Assembly (NCBI GenBank): GCA_013396655.1
Contig: WBMV01001016.1
Coordinates: 62,001-126,000, forward strand
Direction of reading: 5' to 3'
Source: Campylorhamphus procurvoides
Lineage: Eukaryota > Chordata > Aves > Passeriformes > Dendrocolaptidae
DNA length: 64,000 nt
Shown here: in pieces, positions 1 to 11,099 of the stretch
Numbering within the stretch: the first letter of the stretch is position 1
How the letters are laid out: every line of letters begins with the position of its first letter
Position numbers and translations under genes: made by a program
The notes under the pieces: model-generated
What the model saw: only the letters and a program-made list of their open reading frames with translations
The model's database searches: none
What the model was told of the DNA's origin: nothing

Positions 1-600
1 AGATTTGTGAATTTTATTTCAATAGTCAGTGGTTTGAAATTCTTTTTTTTTGGCATCAGCATAGACTTTGCAGAGCAGTACAATGTGCACTGGGAGCCTG
101 AATAACTGAGATAAAATTCACCCTTGGAGCGCACAGGCTTTGCCTGACAGTCTTTTTTTGGGGTGAGAACTAACCTCTGTGCACAGTAGTAAATGGGTAG
201 GGATAGTACACAGCAAGAGAAATCTTGACCTGTAATGGAGCTGTGAGAGGAGGAAATAAACTAGATAAATTAATGGGGATCCACTCCAGGCTAAGGAGGA
301 GAGCACGAAGGTCTTGACATATTTGTTTATGGTGCCTTCTCTGAGCTTGCAAGGAGATCCACTGGATGAATGTACAGAATTGCCTCTGTATACTCCTCCT
401 GGTGAGCACATCTTTCCACTGTGAGACAGCAATTCACGTAGTTCTAATCTCTTATTTTACCTCAGTGAGCAGGTGTAACGACAGTAAACTCCCTTGTGAT
501 AAATGAGTAATGCCACATTGCCATTTCATGCCAGGTGAGGAGCAGCAGGGATAAATGAAACCTTGGTGCCAAGGTGATGAAATGTTTCCATTGTCAGTTT
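1..600. other. Intergenic sequence, nothing recognised
   Basis: AT-rich non-coding sequence upstream of METTL21C. The short reading frames here lack splice context and protein-family similarity. I see no repeat family or RNA gene that I can name. Confidence 0.5.
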
Positions 601-610
601 GACACAAGAA
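601..610. repeat. SINE target-site duplication, left copy
   Basis: The sequence gacacaagaa is identical to 748-757 on the other side of the SINE. A flanking T would extend the match to 11 bp, but it may belong to the element tail. Confidence 0.85.
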
Positions 611-747
611 CGTGAGCGGTCAGAGCATGGTCCTAATAACATAACACCAGGGTCATGGGTTCAATCCCCATACAGGCCATTCACTGAAGAGCTGGACTCA
701 GTGATTTTTGTGGGTCCCTTCCAAGTCAGAATATTCTGTGATTCTGT
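611..747 (+). mobile_element. tRNA-Ile-derived SINE with CR1-like tail (TguSINE1-type)
   Basis: The 5' half resembles tRNA-Ile: an anticodon-arm stretch ctaataac, a canonical B box GGTTCAATCCC at 658-668 and a 3' end ccatacaggcca. The A-box half carries a deletion. The 3' half reads like a CR1 LINE tail (gtgggtcccttccaagtc) and ends in the repeated octamer attctgtg. A perfect 10-bp direct repeat, gacacaagaa, flanks it at 601-610 and 748-757, so it is a genuine retroposition event mobilised by CR1-type machinery. Family knowledge: a SINE of this build, TguSINE1, is known from passerine birds. The name is from memory and the structure is seen directly. Confidence 0.85.
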
Positions 748-757
748 GACACAAGAA
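748..757. repeat. SINE target-site duplication, right copy
   Basis: Second copy of gacacaagaa, directly after the terminal attctgtg repeat of the SINE. Confidence 0.85.
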
Positions 758-3627
758 AGCAAACATGACACCTAAACTGAAAAGGGTTTGGAAAACTCAT
801 TATTTGATAGTACATCACTGTGCTCTCACACCTGCGTGACATTACAGGATCTGGTCAGCAAGGATTTAAAAAAATGCAGTAAGTGCCTTTGCAATAGATA
901 CCTCTGGAAGCACACAGCAGGAGGACCAACAGCTGGGAGAGAATTACATCCATCAGCAATGGGCAGCCACTTCAGGCTGCTCACTGGCTCCCAAAATCTG
1001 CAGAATGCAGGGGGCAGCCATGGCTTCCATCAGCCAAGGAGCTTTAATTATGGGGATGAGCAGGATCCAGCAATAATCGTGTTCAAATCCAAGTGACAAG
1101 TCAACAATGCCCCAAGTACCCACCTACAAACACTGCACTCAGCATGGGAACAACAGGAGACCGGTCAGAGGGAACAGCTGCCTTAACTCAGGCTGATGCT
1201 GGATGTACACACAGCAATTAATACTACAGAAATAATGTATTTAAAAGCCAGTGTTACCACACAGTTATGCAAGTTACAGTGACCCATTTTGCAACATGTT
1301 AAGCCATATTAATTACAAGAAGTCTTGTTAATACTAAACAACGTCTCTTGTCTCTGCTCTTGTTTTTCCTTTTGGCTAGAGCTAAGACAGGCTTTGCTGA
1401 AGATTGGGCACTACCTACCAACCAAGCAAGATGACTGTCTGAAGTCTCTGAAATACTAGAACAAGAGCATGGGCTAAAGAAGACACATTATTATAAACTA
1501 GTCTAATACTGCAAAGCTCAATTCCTGCATGTTTATTTTTAAAGTCATTGTAGCTGCCAGTTGTTGCAGGGAAAAACAGTCCAGCTCACATAGCACTACC
1601 ACTAGCAACATCCTTTAGAAGAGCTGCACTGCAGAACAGGTGATAATTAAACACAAGTAAGACCATTATTCTTCTAACTGAATTCCATAACTCATGCATG
1701 GATAACTGCCTAGGAAAGCATTTGCTGTGTAACATCCGCAATAGCTATTTCCATATGAAACAGTTGCAGAGGGCTCCTTGTAATCTTAGCAATACATTTC
1801 AGTATTTGACCAGAAAGAGAAATAACAAAAGTATCCATACAATGGCATGGTGTTCTTGTGCAGATATGTGAATAATAATTTCCCCACAGAGAGGAGTCAC
1901 AAAGAGCAGTGACACTGGAGCAGGTCACATTCATTCAGGCAGCTGTGAGCATCACTCCCCACCTCCCAAGGACACGGGAGCAGAAAGGCTGTGCACGTGC
2001 CAGTGACAGCAAGTTTGCAGGCAGGAAGGCTGGAGTTCTGGGACAGAGGAAAGGATGAGCAAGGGACACAAAACCAGGTTTGCAACACCACGTGTAATTG
2101 TCCAGGTTTGCTACCGCTTTCACCTGTGCTCTGTGGCATGATGTTGTTACTTATGGTGCACCTTTCACTTGATTTCCTACACAGCAGAGCTAACCCCTCC
2201 TCTGAGCTTCTGTCTGTGCTGTAATCTGAAATCATGGTCCTTAAAGAGCTTTTAAAACAATTTCTTTTGAATATGGGGGCCTGGAACCATGTCCTTGGAG
2301 GGGAGCAGGCCAACAAAGTGTTTGTGGGGCCCATCACTGGCTTAAAGTGCATGAAGTAACACCTCATCTTTTTGGTGGTGCTGGCAGGGAACAGTGTTAA
2401 CCTTGATGCAATAGCTATCCCAAAATATCTTTGTTGAATAGCCTTACAAAAGCTGCCAGGCAAATCTTTCATGGCTTCAAGTATTACTCGTACTTTCCAG
2501 ATAATGTAAGTCTGCTTTTTCTAGGCCAATCCTAACATATTACAGGCATGTTACGTGACTGCGGAGGCAGCAGCACAACAAAACCTTTTCCAGGTCTGAC
2601 TTACTCCCTGGCACTGAGTTCCTGGGCCTTCTTGCCTCTCACCTCCACAAAACACACTGATACAGTAGGTGAAGCTGTGGAAATGAACTAAGATTCAGTT
2701 GTCCCTCTGATAAAATAGAAAAGCTAAATCTCTCCCTTCAAACAGTCATACTTTCATTTATATCTCCAAAAGGCAGCAAAGCCCAATTTGCGCTTCTGCA
2801 GACCAAAACGAGGAATTAATCTTGATGTGCAAAAGAAATCATGATGGATACACTGCCAGCAGATCCCTCTTCAGTGAGCTAGGAAGGGCTTAATGATGAC
2901 CTCTGACTGAAACTTGTTAATTATCCAGACTGCAATCCTTTTAAACTTTTATAGAGCCAAATCAGCATCCTATTCCTACTTAAGAGAGGGACAGCACAGG
3001 CTTGCTTGTGAAGCAGGTGCACAGCAAGATAGAGCACTTAAGGCATTACTAAATATACAGCCCATTTATAGCTCTGGACAGAGTTAAAATGATGTGATGA
3101 TAGACATTAGAGCTTAAGAGATTTTTTAAAAATAAATATTATTAGTGACTCAGGATTAAATTTTGCAATTCTTGCTTACACAAAGCTGCTGAGCTTTCAG
3201 ACATTGTACACTGGAGCACACAGATGTTGATTAAATCTGAGTGAAACTGGAGGCTTCAAAACTATCCCTTTCAAACCCAAACTCATTCTATAAATGGAAA
3301 AAAGGAGAGAAAACAGAAATTAGAAAAATAAAAGAACGCAGAATGCCAAACATAGAAGTTGTGCTACAGATGAAAAAAGGTGGAAATATTATTTTTTTGC
3401 AGTCCAAGGCAAAAAAACTCCACTGACTCAAATGATCACCATCTGACATTTCAGCTACAGTTTCAATAAAGTCATCAAGAGTCTGTGAACTAATCCAGGC
3501 ACAGAGCTGCTTTGATTTAGATTAGATTTTTTGATTTGCACACAAAATAGTTAAGGAAATAGACTTTGTGTTACCCTCTGCACCTATCCAGTTAAGTTAA
3601 TACAAGTCCAGATTTGCTAAAAATCAC
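758..3627. other. Intergenic sequence, no gene recognised
   Basis: No exon with conserved coding content and splice sites was found. Small reading frames, the longest near 1.9-2.5 kb on the minus strand, show no recognisable domain and are best read as chance open frames. Confidence 0.5.
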
Positions 3628-3721
3628 ATGGTTTAGTGGTGGGCTTGTCAGTGTTGAGTTAACAGCTGGACTTGATGTTCTCAGAGATCTTTTCCAACCT
3701 CAGTGATTCTAGGATTCTAAA
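3628..3721 (+). mobile_element. CR1 LINE 3'-end fragment
   Basis: Matches the terminal CR1 3' UTR in sense orientation: gtttagtggtgggcttgtca, then a degenerate gatctttccaacct block and a tail with gattctaggattcta. It is 5'-truncated, as is usual for CR1. Confidence 0.8.
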
Positions 3722-5743
3722 TCAGCAGAGACTCTTCCATCTAATATATTTTTAATAAGGTCAAATTACTTCTACTATTCATCTGTAAAGACTGATTTCT
3801 GAATACTAAATTCCTCTTGAAAAACATATCAATTCATTATAATATTGCTTGAGCTACTTATTAGTCATTCATTTGAAATGACTTAAGATACATTTTTGCC
3901 TTCTTTCTGGAAAAACATCACATTTTTCACAAGTGGTAGAGAAGCAAGGAGACCCTTCAGTGAGAAACCATTAATCAGCACCCGTATTCTTGTTATTCAG
4001 CCATTTAACTGTCCCCCACCACAACAAAACTCTCCCTGGTTTTGGCAGCTTTACCAGAACAAGAACTTGAAGAATTTATTGCTTGGCAAATACTATTACA
4101 GCAGGGGATAACTAAATGCCCCCCTTAAAAACCCCAAACCAAACACAGACAACCCAACAAAAACAGAAGACCAAGCTGTTAAAATAGCCGCGTCAGTGTC
4201 AATGGTAGTAACTGCAGCCAGCCAAAGCCTGTCGCCCTGCGAGTGGTGCACTCATTCTTGACACAGCCAGCTTGAGCTGGTCCCTCATTTGTGTATATAG
4301 TAACCAGCCCCAAACAGACCAAGTAACGACGGCCCCAGCTCTAAAGCTTCCCGTTTGGATATTAAGACCATCACAATCTCTGCTCTATAAAAAGCTGCGT
4401 GGAATTACTTCAAGATCTCTTTCCTTGCCAAAAAATGAAAAATAGCAGATGGCATTGAGTCCTTCTCCAAACAACTGGCTGAGAAATGGCAGAGGGACCA
4501 CAGGAGGTAAGACAACACCCCATGGCAAGGCAGAGGGCACCTCGGTGAAGAGCTAAAATTCTTCTCAAGCTTTGAGAGTTCAGATGAAAGTTCAGCTTTA
4601 GTGACTTCCCAGGCAGTAGTGGCTCTCCAAACAGGTGGGATGAATAAGCAGATGAGAAAGAGGTAGTAACAAGGGAAAACACTCTCCTTATTTAAAACAG
4701 AGGGGAACTGAGATTAAGGAGGAAATTCAAAGTAAAACAATCCCTTGAAGGCAAGCTTCAGATTTTGAAAAATTAACTACAGAAGGCTTAGAAGAGACCC
4801 CCAAAACTCATTGTGAGGGGAGGGGAGGGGAAGTGTGTGACTTTATAATAAAACAGGAGTTAATCAGGTGCAAAAAAAATTCCATGGATTACTTATATTG
4901 TCCCTGCTGTCAATATGTGAAAATGAGAGCAAAGCATTTGATTTTCCTGCGGCTTCACTCAGTCAAATGGACTTTTCACATCCAGCAGTACCAGACATTG
5001 TGCCTCCCTGTTCCTCTCCTTGCCTTCCCTTTGCAGTTGTTCCTCTCTAGCCAATCTCCTCATGCAAGTCCATGGCATCTAAATTACCTGTTTTCATTTA
5101 TCTAACAAGTCTTTGCCATGATAAGAGACATGTACAGAATCCGGACAAAAACCTTAACAAGGAAAATATTAATTTAAAAAAACCTCAACCTTTGATTCTG
5201 CTATTGGAGTGTGTGCTTAAATAACACTCCAGGGCTCTTCACTTAAAGACAAGTGATGGAAGGTTCTACTCAGACCACCCAAAGCCAAATTTTGACTCAC
5301 CCGCCCTCTTGCTTTTCTTGCAAGACAGGAAGAGCTCTTGTTCAACAGATCACAGAGATGGACACAAGAAGTATGAAACACATCCATTCTCACAGCAGTG
5401 TGGCACTTTAGCCTAATACAGAACAGCCTAAGTCACAAAGGATGGCTGGATGATGGATATAAAGTCCCGTTCCTCACCATCTTGACTCTTGTGATGAGCC
5501 CAAGTGATGCAGAACTGGTTTCCACATCTTTGCTTTTGAGCTGCAGCACTTGTACTACCAGGGAAGGAGAGAGCAGGCAATAAATACACAATACAGAGTT
5601 AACAGCAGTCAGGATCCACTGACAAGGTGGACATGGCCTGGTGTCACTCTTCTCAGCATAAAATCTTGGAGCATTTCTTCATTCTTCCATGATCCTGATC
5701 ATGAAGATCCTCTATATGGCAGCACAATTTCAAATAAATACTT
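3722..5743. other. Intergenic sequence, low-complexity patches only
   Basis: Contains an A/C-rich patch near 4120-4175 and a short GGGGA-rich run near 4816-4830. No gene or named repeat was recognised. Confidence 0.5.
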
Positions 5744-5935
5744 AGAATCACAGAATGTTTTGGATTGGAATGGATTCAAAGATCATCTAGTTCCAACCCT
5801 GCTGCCATAGGCAGGGACACCTTCCACTGGACCAGGTTCCTTATGGCCCCATCTAGCCTGCCCCTGGATACCTCCAGGGATGGGGTATCCACAGCTTCTC
5901 TGGACAACTTGTTCCAGGTTACTTATCTGGCAACA
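5744..5935 (-). mobile_element. CR1 LINE 3'-end fragment (antisense)
   Basis: Starts with the reverse complement of the CR1 tail (agaatcacagaatg), then the typical block around gatcatctagttccaaccct and ccagggatggggtatccaca, ending near gttccaggtta. On the minus strand this is the ordinary 3' UTR end of an avian CR1. Confidence 0.9.
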
Positions 5936-6058
5936 CTCTGCTTTGCTGCCTTCTTTGAGGTATGTGTCATTTCATTGTATGTGAAAATAAGATTAGCCTG
6001 ATTAACTTGACATGAACCATGAAATCACTTAAAGAAAATAAATAAAAAGGTTTTTGTC

Positions 6059-6112
6059 AAGCACTGGAACAGGCTTCACAGGGAAGTGGTTGAGTCACCA
6101 TCCCTGAGTTAT
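6059..6112 (+). mobile_element. Short CR1-like fragment
   Basis: Resembles the CR1 segment that usually reads cattggaacaggctgcccag, followed here by gtggttgagtcaccatccct. It is only about 50 bp long and may be part of a rearranged larger copy with the adjacent elements. Confidence 0.55.
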
Positions 6113-6342
6113 CTCGACTAGACAAGCAAAAGAAGGTCTCTAGCAAGGAGAGGGGATTTCCTATTTTAAAAATAATGAAAACAATGTGTTTAGTTTGAGG
6201 ATCACGTTCAGTGTTATCCTTTGCCTTTTGCTGCCCTTATTCCGGAAGGCCAGCAGAATTAACTTTGGGTATTAGTGACTTTAAGCTGAGGAGTCATTCA
6301 ATAGCCATAAGGAATAGGAAAAAAAATGCCAAACACCAAAGA

Positions 6343-7400
6343 TCATAGAATGGTTTGGGTTGGAAGGGACCTTTAAAGGTCATCTAGTGCAATCCCCCCT
6401 GCAGTGAGCAGGGACATCTTCAGCTGTATCAGGTTGATCAGAGCCCTGTCCAACTTGACCTTGAACTTTTCCAGGGATGGGAATCTGGTCATCCCCCAGC
6501 CTGCATTGACACTGGAAGTTGCCCCAGCCCAGGTGCAGCACCTTGCACTTGGTCTTGTTAAACCTTGTGAGATTCCCATGAGCCCACTTCTTGAGCTTGT
6601 CCAGGTTCCCTTGGATGGCATCCCATCCTTCAGGTGTGTCAGCACCACTACTCAGCTTGGTGTCATCTGCAAATTTCCTGAGAGTGCATTTGATCTTTTC
6701 ATCTGTGTTATTAAGGAAGACATTAAATCACACTGACCCCTGAGGGATATCACTTGTCACTGATGTCCATCTGGACACCGAGCCATTTACCACTGCCCTC
6801 TGGATGTGATCATCCAACCAATTCCTCATCCACTGAACAGTGCACCCACTCAATCCATCTCTCTCCAGTTCAGAGAAAAGGATGTTGTGGGGGGCCATGT
6901 CAAAGGTTTTATTGAAATTCAGATAAATGACATCAGTAGCCCTTTACTTGTCCACTGATGTAGTCACTCCGTCATAGAAGGCCAATAGGTTGGTCAGGCA
7001 GGACTTAGCCTTGATGAAGCTGTGCCAGCTGTCCCCAGTCACCTCCCTGTTCTCCACAGGCCTTATCACACCTTCTAGAAGGATCTGCTCCATGATCTTC
7101 CCAGGCACAGAGATGAGGATGACAGGGTGGTAATTGCCAGGGTCCTCCTTCCTACTCTTTTTAAAGGTAGGTTCCATGTTTCACTTCTAGTCACTGGGGA
7201 CTTCACCTGACTTTTCAAATACCATGGAGAAAGGTTTGGCAACCACATTAACTAATTCCTTCAGGATTTTGGGATGCACCTCCTGGGGTCCCATAGACTT
7301 ATACACAAGCCAGTTCCTCAGGTGGTCACAAACCTTATCTTCACTAACAGTGGGAAGATGCACTTTGCTGCTTGAGCTCGATGCCTCCTGTAGCTGGAGC
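6343..7400 (-). mobile_element. Degenerate CR1 LINE with reverse-transcriptase remnant
   Basis: The CR1 3' end lies at the left (catagaatggtttgggttgg). After about 140 bp of 3' UTR the sequence jumps into the reverse-transcriptase region, so an internal stretch of the 3' half is missing. The minus strand encodes recognisable RT blocks: KSMGP and EVHPKILKEL (7187-7402), then [14 protein letters not shown] and [15 protein letters not shown] (6944-7177). These correspond to the CR1 RT finger and palm region. Stops and frame changes separate the blocks, so it is not functional. Confidence 0.9.
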
Positions 7401-7899
7401 AAAAAGGCTTCATCAATAGGGTCCCTTTGACCAGGGTCCTGTACGAGACACTGACCAGGAGGTTTCTCTTAGTTGTTTGTACTTGAACAAACAGCACAGG
7501 TCCTGTCAAGAGCATGCTGTAGACATTTAGCTGGCTGTTGACAGCAGTTAAGAAGTCCCTGCAATGTGGAGAATGCAATGTGGAGATGCTTTCCACATCC
7601 AGAAAAGCCCAGCAGATGCCTCCAGCAATAAGGATGAGAATCTGCTCTAGAACTGTGAGTCTGTCATTCTTCATCAGTCATTCACCAGATCAACCAGGAC
7701 TTCCAGCAAATCCTGCAGGATTCAGGACCCTGAATGTTTTAAGTGAAAACTTGAGGCGCATACTGAACACCTGAGACAATCTCTGAATTCCTAGAGTGGA
7801 AAAAAACAACGCTCCTTTTTCATTGCTTGTTTGGTTTGCTTTTTCCCTTACCAAAAAATACAAAAATCTCTCTATGTTTTTGATTACTTATGTGGTTTT
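7401..7899. other. Unassigned intergenic sequence
   Basis: Not clearly CR1. Contains a 12-bp near-tandem repeat gcaatgtggaga around 7560-7590. No gene was recognised. Confidence 0.4.
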
Positions 7900-8830
7900 G
7901 CAGAGGTATTTTTATAGAGCTGTCTCTGGTGCATTAAGATCTCTTTCCTAGGTGGTACTGAATTAGAGACTGTCCCTGTGTATTACGTTATACTTGTCAA
8001 TGCTAAATTTCATTTATCATATTACCACCTCTTGCAACGTGTCAAAAGATCCTTCTGGAATTCTGCAGCTTATTTTTATTTTCACTGTCTTGAATAGTTC
8101 AACATTATTGTCACCACATTACTTTGTTCATTTCCCATTGACTTTTAGGAATACACTCAGAAGCACAGCTTCTCCTGGGTCATTGTAAACCTGACCATTT
8201 ATTGCTGTCCTGCTGTTAACAAATTGTTAAAACAAAAGATAATCCTTATCCCCTTATCCTTCTGTAAGGATCCTTAGCTACTCACCTATGAAAAGCTTGT
8301 GGAAATCCATGTACACAGTAAACTGAGAGCTACAAACACTGTAAACTACAGGACTGCAAATTACACCTTTGAAGAAAGACACTGCCAAAGAGTATACAAA
8401 GCCTCCCTTTCCCATCCTATGCCTATTATTTATCAGCTTACACCAATACTGCCATTCTTCTCAGCTTAACTAGCACAAATGTCAGACTTACTTGCCCCAC
8501 TGTTCCCTAGATCCCTCCAAGACCCCCTTAGAAGTACACCTCACATTTGTATAATTTCCTGTGATTTGCTGGTAACTTCACTGCAGACTTCTGGGTAACT
8601 ACCATCTGACCCTGGTGATCTGCTACTATTAATTTCATTGACAAATACATCTTTTAACTTTTCTGGTTTAACTTTGCCTTCTTTTGGCACAAATCTGGCA
8701 GGCTTCTTGCTCCTGAAGCATTAAATGACCATAACATTTTCATACCTATCTCTCACAATCTTTCTATTTGAAATGTTAACAATTTTACATCATTTTACAT
8801 TGAACTTGTTACCTTTAACAGCAGAGAAAC
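7900..8830 (-). mobile_element. Ancient CR1/L3-like LINE remnant
   Basis: Highly diverged but colinear with the old amniote CR1 lineage known to me from reptile genomes, antisense here. Landmarks are tgctaaatttcatttatcat, ctgaccatttattgctgtcc, taactaccatctgaccctgg and ggcaggcttcttgctcctga, which correspond in order to conserved RT-region blocks. No open frame survives. The assignment rests on remembered family sequence and needs a repeat-library comparison. Confidence 0.55.
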
Positions 8831-10990
8831 TTTTAAATTTAAATCACTGTAATCTATAATCCAATAATATGAATATAGTTTTACTTTTCCTATACAGTGA
8901 AGAGTATGCTACTGCTGAGTTCATTGACAGGCAGAGTTAGGAAGAATAGTCTTCCCACTTTCCCACTTTCCTACTTTCCTGGTAGTTTGATAGCATTAAC
9001 AGGGACAAAGACCCACCCTAACAATTAGGTTTCATATATCCAGGCTTAAAGCCCCCAAGACCTACCTCAGCTACACAATTCACATAAAAAATAAATCCAT
9101 TCTAAAAATATTTGAAGTATTGCTTTACTTCATTGCATTTTGCAGCCTGTTGCATTTTGTCTTCCACCAATGATCTAGGTGGCAAAATTCCCATGAGTGT
9201 TTAGAGAAAAAGAAGAGCCAACTGAATAATTCAGAGCTCTGTGGAATTGGATGTTGAGTTAATAACTGAAAATCCCCCTTTTACATGCAGAACTGAGGTG
9301 CTGTATTCCCCTCAGCCTGCCTATTCACAGAAGTCTGGAGAAATTTTAATTCCATGGGGCTACCCCTCCAGACAACACACATTTTCAATGTTAAAAAAGA
9401 AATGCTTGAAGATAGAGTGTAGAAGTATTTATAGAAATTACATCGTAAATATGTGACAACAAAACCTACATTTCAGGGTATCCACGTTGATTCCTCTATC
9501 TGTTTTAAACAAGAAACGAAGCAGTGCCCGCATGATTCATAAATAAGCTCTAACACTGTCCCTACAGTTGGCTTCCTTTTCACAAGAGATACAACAAAAA
9601 GTAAGCCAGTTCCTCTGATTTAATTTAAAAAATAATCTGTTTATGTCCAGTATCAATCCCATTGCCAAAGCTTAGGACAGAACGTTGACAGCGGTACCAT
9701 TCTGAGCTATTCACCCCTGGTGACTAATACAATAAATATGACAGTGGGAACACGCCTGTTAAAAAGACCACATCTTAAAAAAACTATGGCAGTCATTCCA
9801 ATGGCAGCATATCTGCTTCTTTATTTCCAATAACAGTTACTGACCTGGCTCGGGACCACTTATTCGCACTACTTGTAAAGTTAGGTAGGTCTGTGAAATG
9901 CAATGTTTATGGTTCAACAGAATAGAGTTAATAACTTAATACTGGCTTCCAAGTATAACATAAGGAGCATCTTTAAACTACAAAATTTCAGAGGAAATAA
10001 ACCTGTGAACCTAGAACGCAGAGCCAAGTGTTTCCTATCTACTAGATAGCAGCTAATAGGTGAACAGCTGCAGCGCCAGAAAAGATTATTTTTTTCCCTT
10101 TGCCAGTTTTCAGGAGAGCATTACCTGAATTCAAAAGCTGTCCACCTAGAAATGTAGATGCCTATAAATTGAATTAAAAACCTGCATTCCCTCCATGTCC
10201 ACCATTTCTATTGCCAATCTTCAGTTATTCATTAATTAGCCAGGGATTGTTTTCTAGCTTTATGACTTTCAAAGTTGCTTTTAAATTTTTCTGTCTCTAG
10301 TTAAATTTCTTTCTGCGTAAACTTTTTCAAGAAGGAGAAGGGAGAGCAGTATATCAGCAAAGGAATAAATGCATATAAAACTTCTCAAATTCTTGAACTG
10401 TGTAAGGAATACACATTTGGTTTATCTCCAACTTCCATTTTAAAACAAGCAACTGCAAGATTTTCTGATGAAAGTGGGATTTTCATGTTTACACTCTCTT
10501 TCAATGTATATAGTATTTCTTATGGTTATGACCTGCATGAAAGACCATTGGAAAGTTGTTATTTCCTTAGGATTGTCAGTTCTCCATACTCTCTGTGACT
10601 CAGAACAGAGGAGGGTCCCCAAAGCTTTCCCAGCCAGACAGGGCAAACAAGACTTGACCTTTTCCTGGCAGCAGAGCTTCGTGAACTTTTCTCTGTGCTA
10701 GGGCTGCTGCCAAGCGGCCACACACGTTATTTATGTGCTAGTTTGCCCCGGTAAGTTGCTTGCTTGGTTCAGCTCTGCTGACCTAAGGCAAACAGAGGGA
10801 ATACTGCATCTGCAGAAACAGAACAAGAGGCTGGAGGAAGCTGAAATTTTGTTTCTGAGGGTTAGTAAGCTGGGGACTTCAAAGACTAAGAGAGTTTTCA
10901 GTTTGTACTGCAAATGTGGAGGAGTTTAGTGTAACACAGTAAGTTCTTTGAGCTCCGCCTGGTAATGTTACTCTAAATAGCCTGCAATCT
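8831..10990. other. Intergenic sequence, possibly regulatory
   Basis: No repeat or coding exon recognised. The stretch from about 9.6 to 10.4 kb has complex, repeat-free sequence and contains an E-box CAGCTG near 10065. Whether it is conserved cannot be judged from a single sequence. Confidence 0.35.
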
Positions 10991-11021
10991 GACTGGCCAG
11001 AGCAGGGAGTTTTATTCTTTT

Positions 11022-11044
11022 CAGGTGCACGCCTGTATAAAAAA
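11022..11044 (+). promoter_or_regulatory. METTL21C: Candidate METTL21C promoter (E-box and TATA box)
   Basis: A TATA box TATAAAAAA at 11036-11044 is preceded by an E-box CAGGTG at 11022-11027, with an AT-rich site differing by one base from a MEF2 motif (ctctaaatag) near 10970. The arrangement fits a tissue-restricted, TATA-driven promoter, which suits a muscle-enriched gene. It lies about 4 kb upstream of the first coding exon, which itself starts at a splice acceptor, so an upstream non-coding exon is required. This is inference. Confidence 0.35.
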
Positions 11045-11065
11045 CCTCTGGAGCGTGCATCCACC

Positions 11066-11099
11066 CACAGGAGACTTCCCGTGCTCCCTGTCACATCAG
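11066..11099 (+). other. METTL21C: Candidate non-coding first exon of METTL21C
   Basis: The region expected about 25-30 bases after the TATA box runs into a good splice donor, CAG|GTACCC, with GT at 11100-11101. It could splice to the acceptor at 15051-15052. The start is estimated only from TATA spacing. Confidence 0.25.

Noticed and set aside
118..432. 104-residue minus-strand frame near the left edge
   Set aside because: No similarity to a known family and no splice sites or neighbouring exons. Not supported as a gene.
611..690. Functional tRNA-Ile gene
   Set aside because: The D-arm half is deleted, and the sequence runs on into a CR1-like tail with a target-site duplication. It is a SINE.
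1897..2472. 191-residue open frame on the minus strand
   Set aside because: Longest stray frame in the intergenic part, but it has no recognisable domain, no splice or promoter context and unbiased composition. I treat it as chance.
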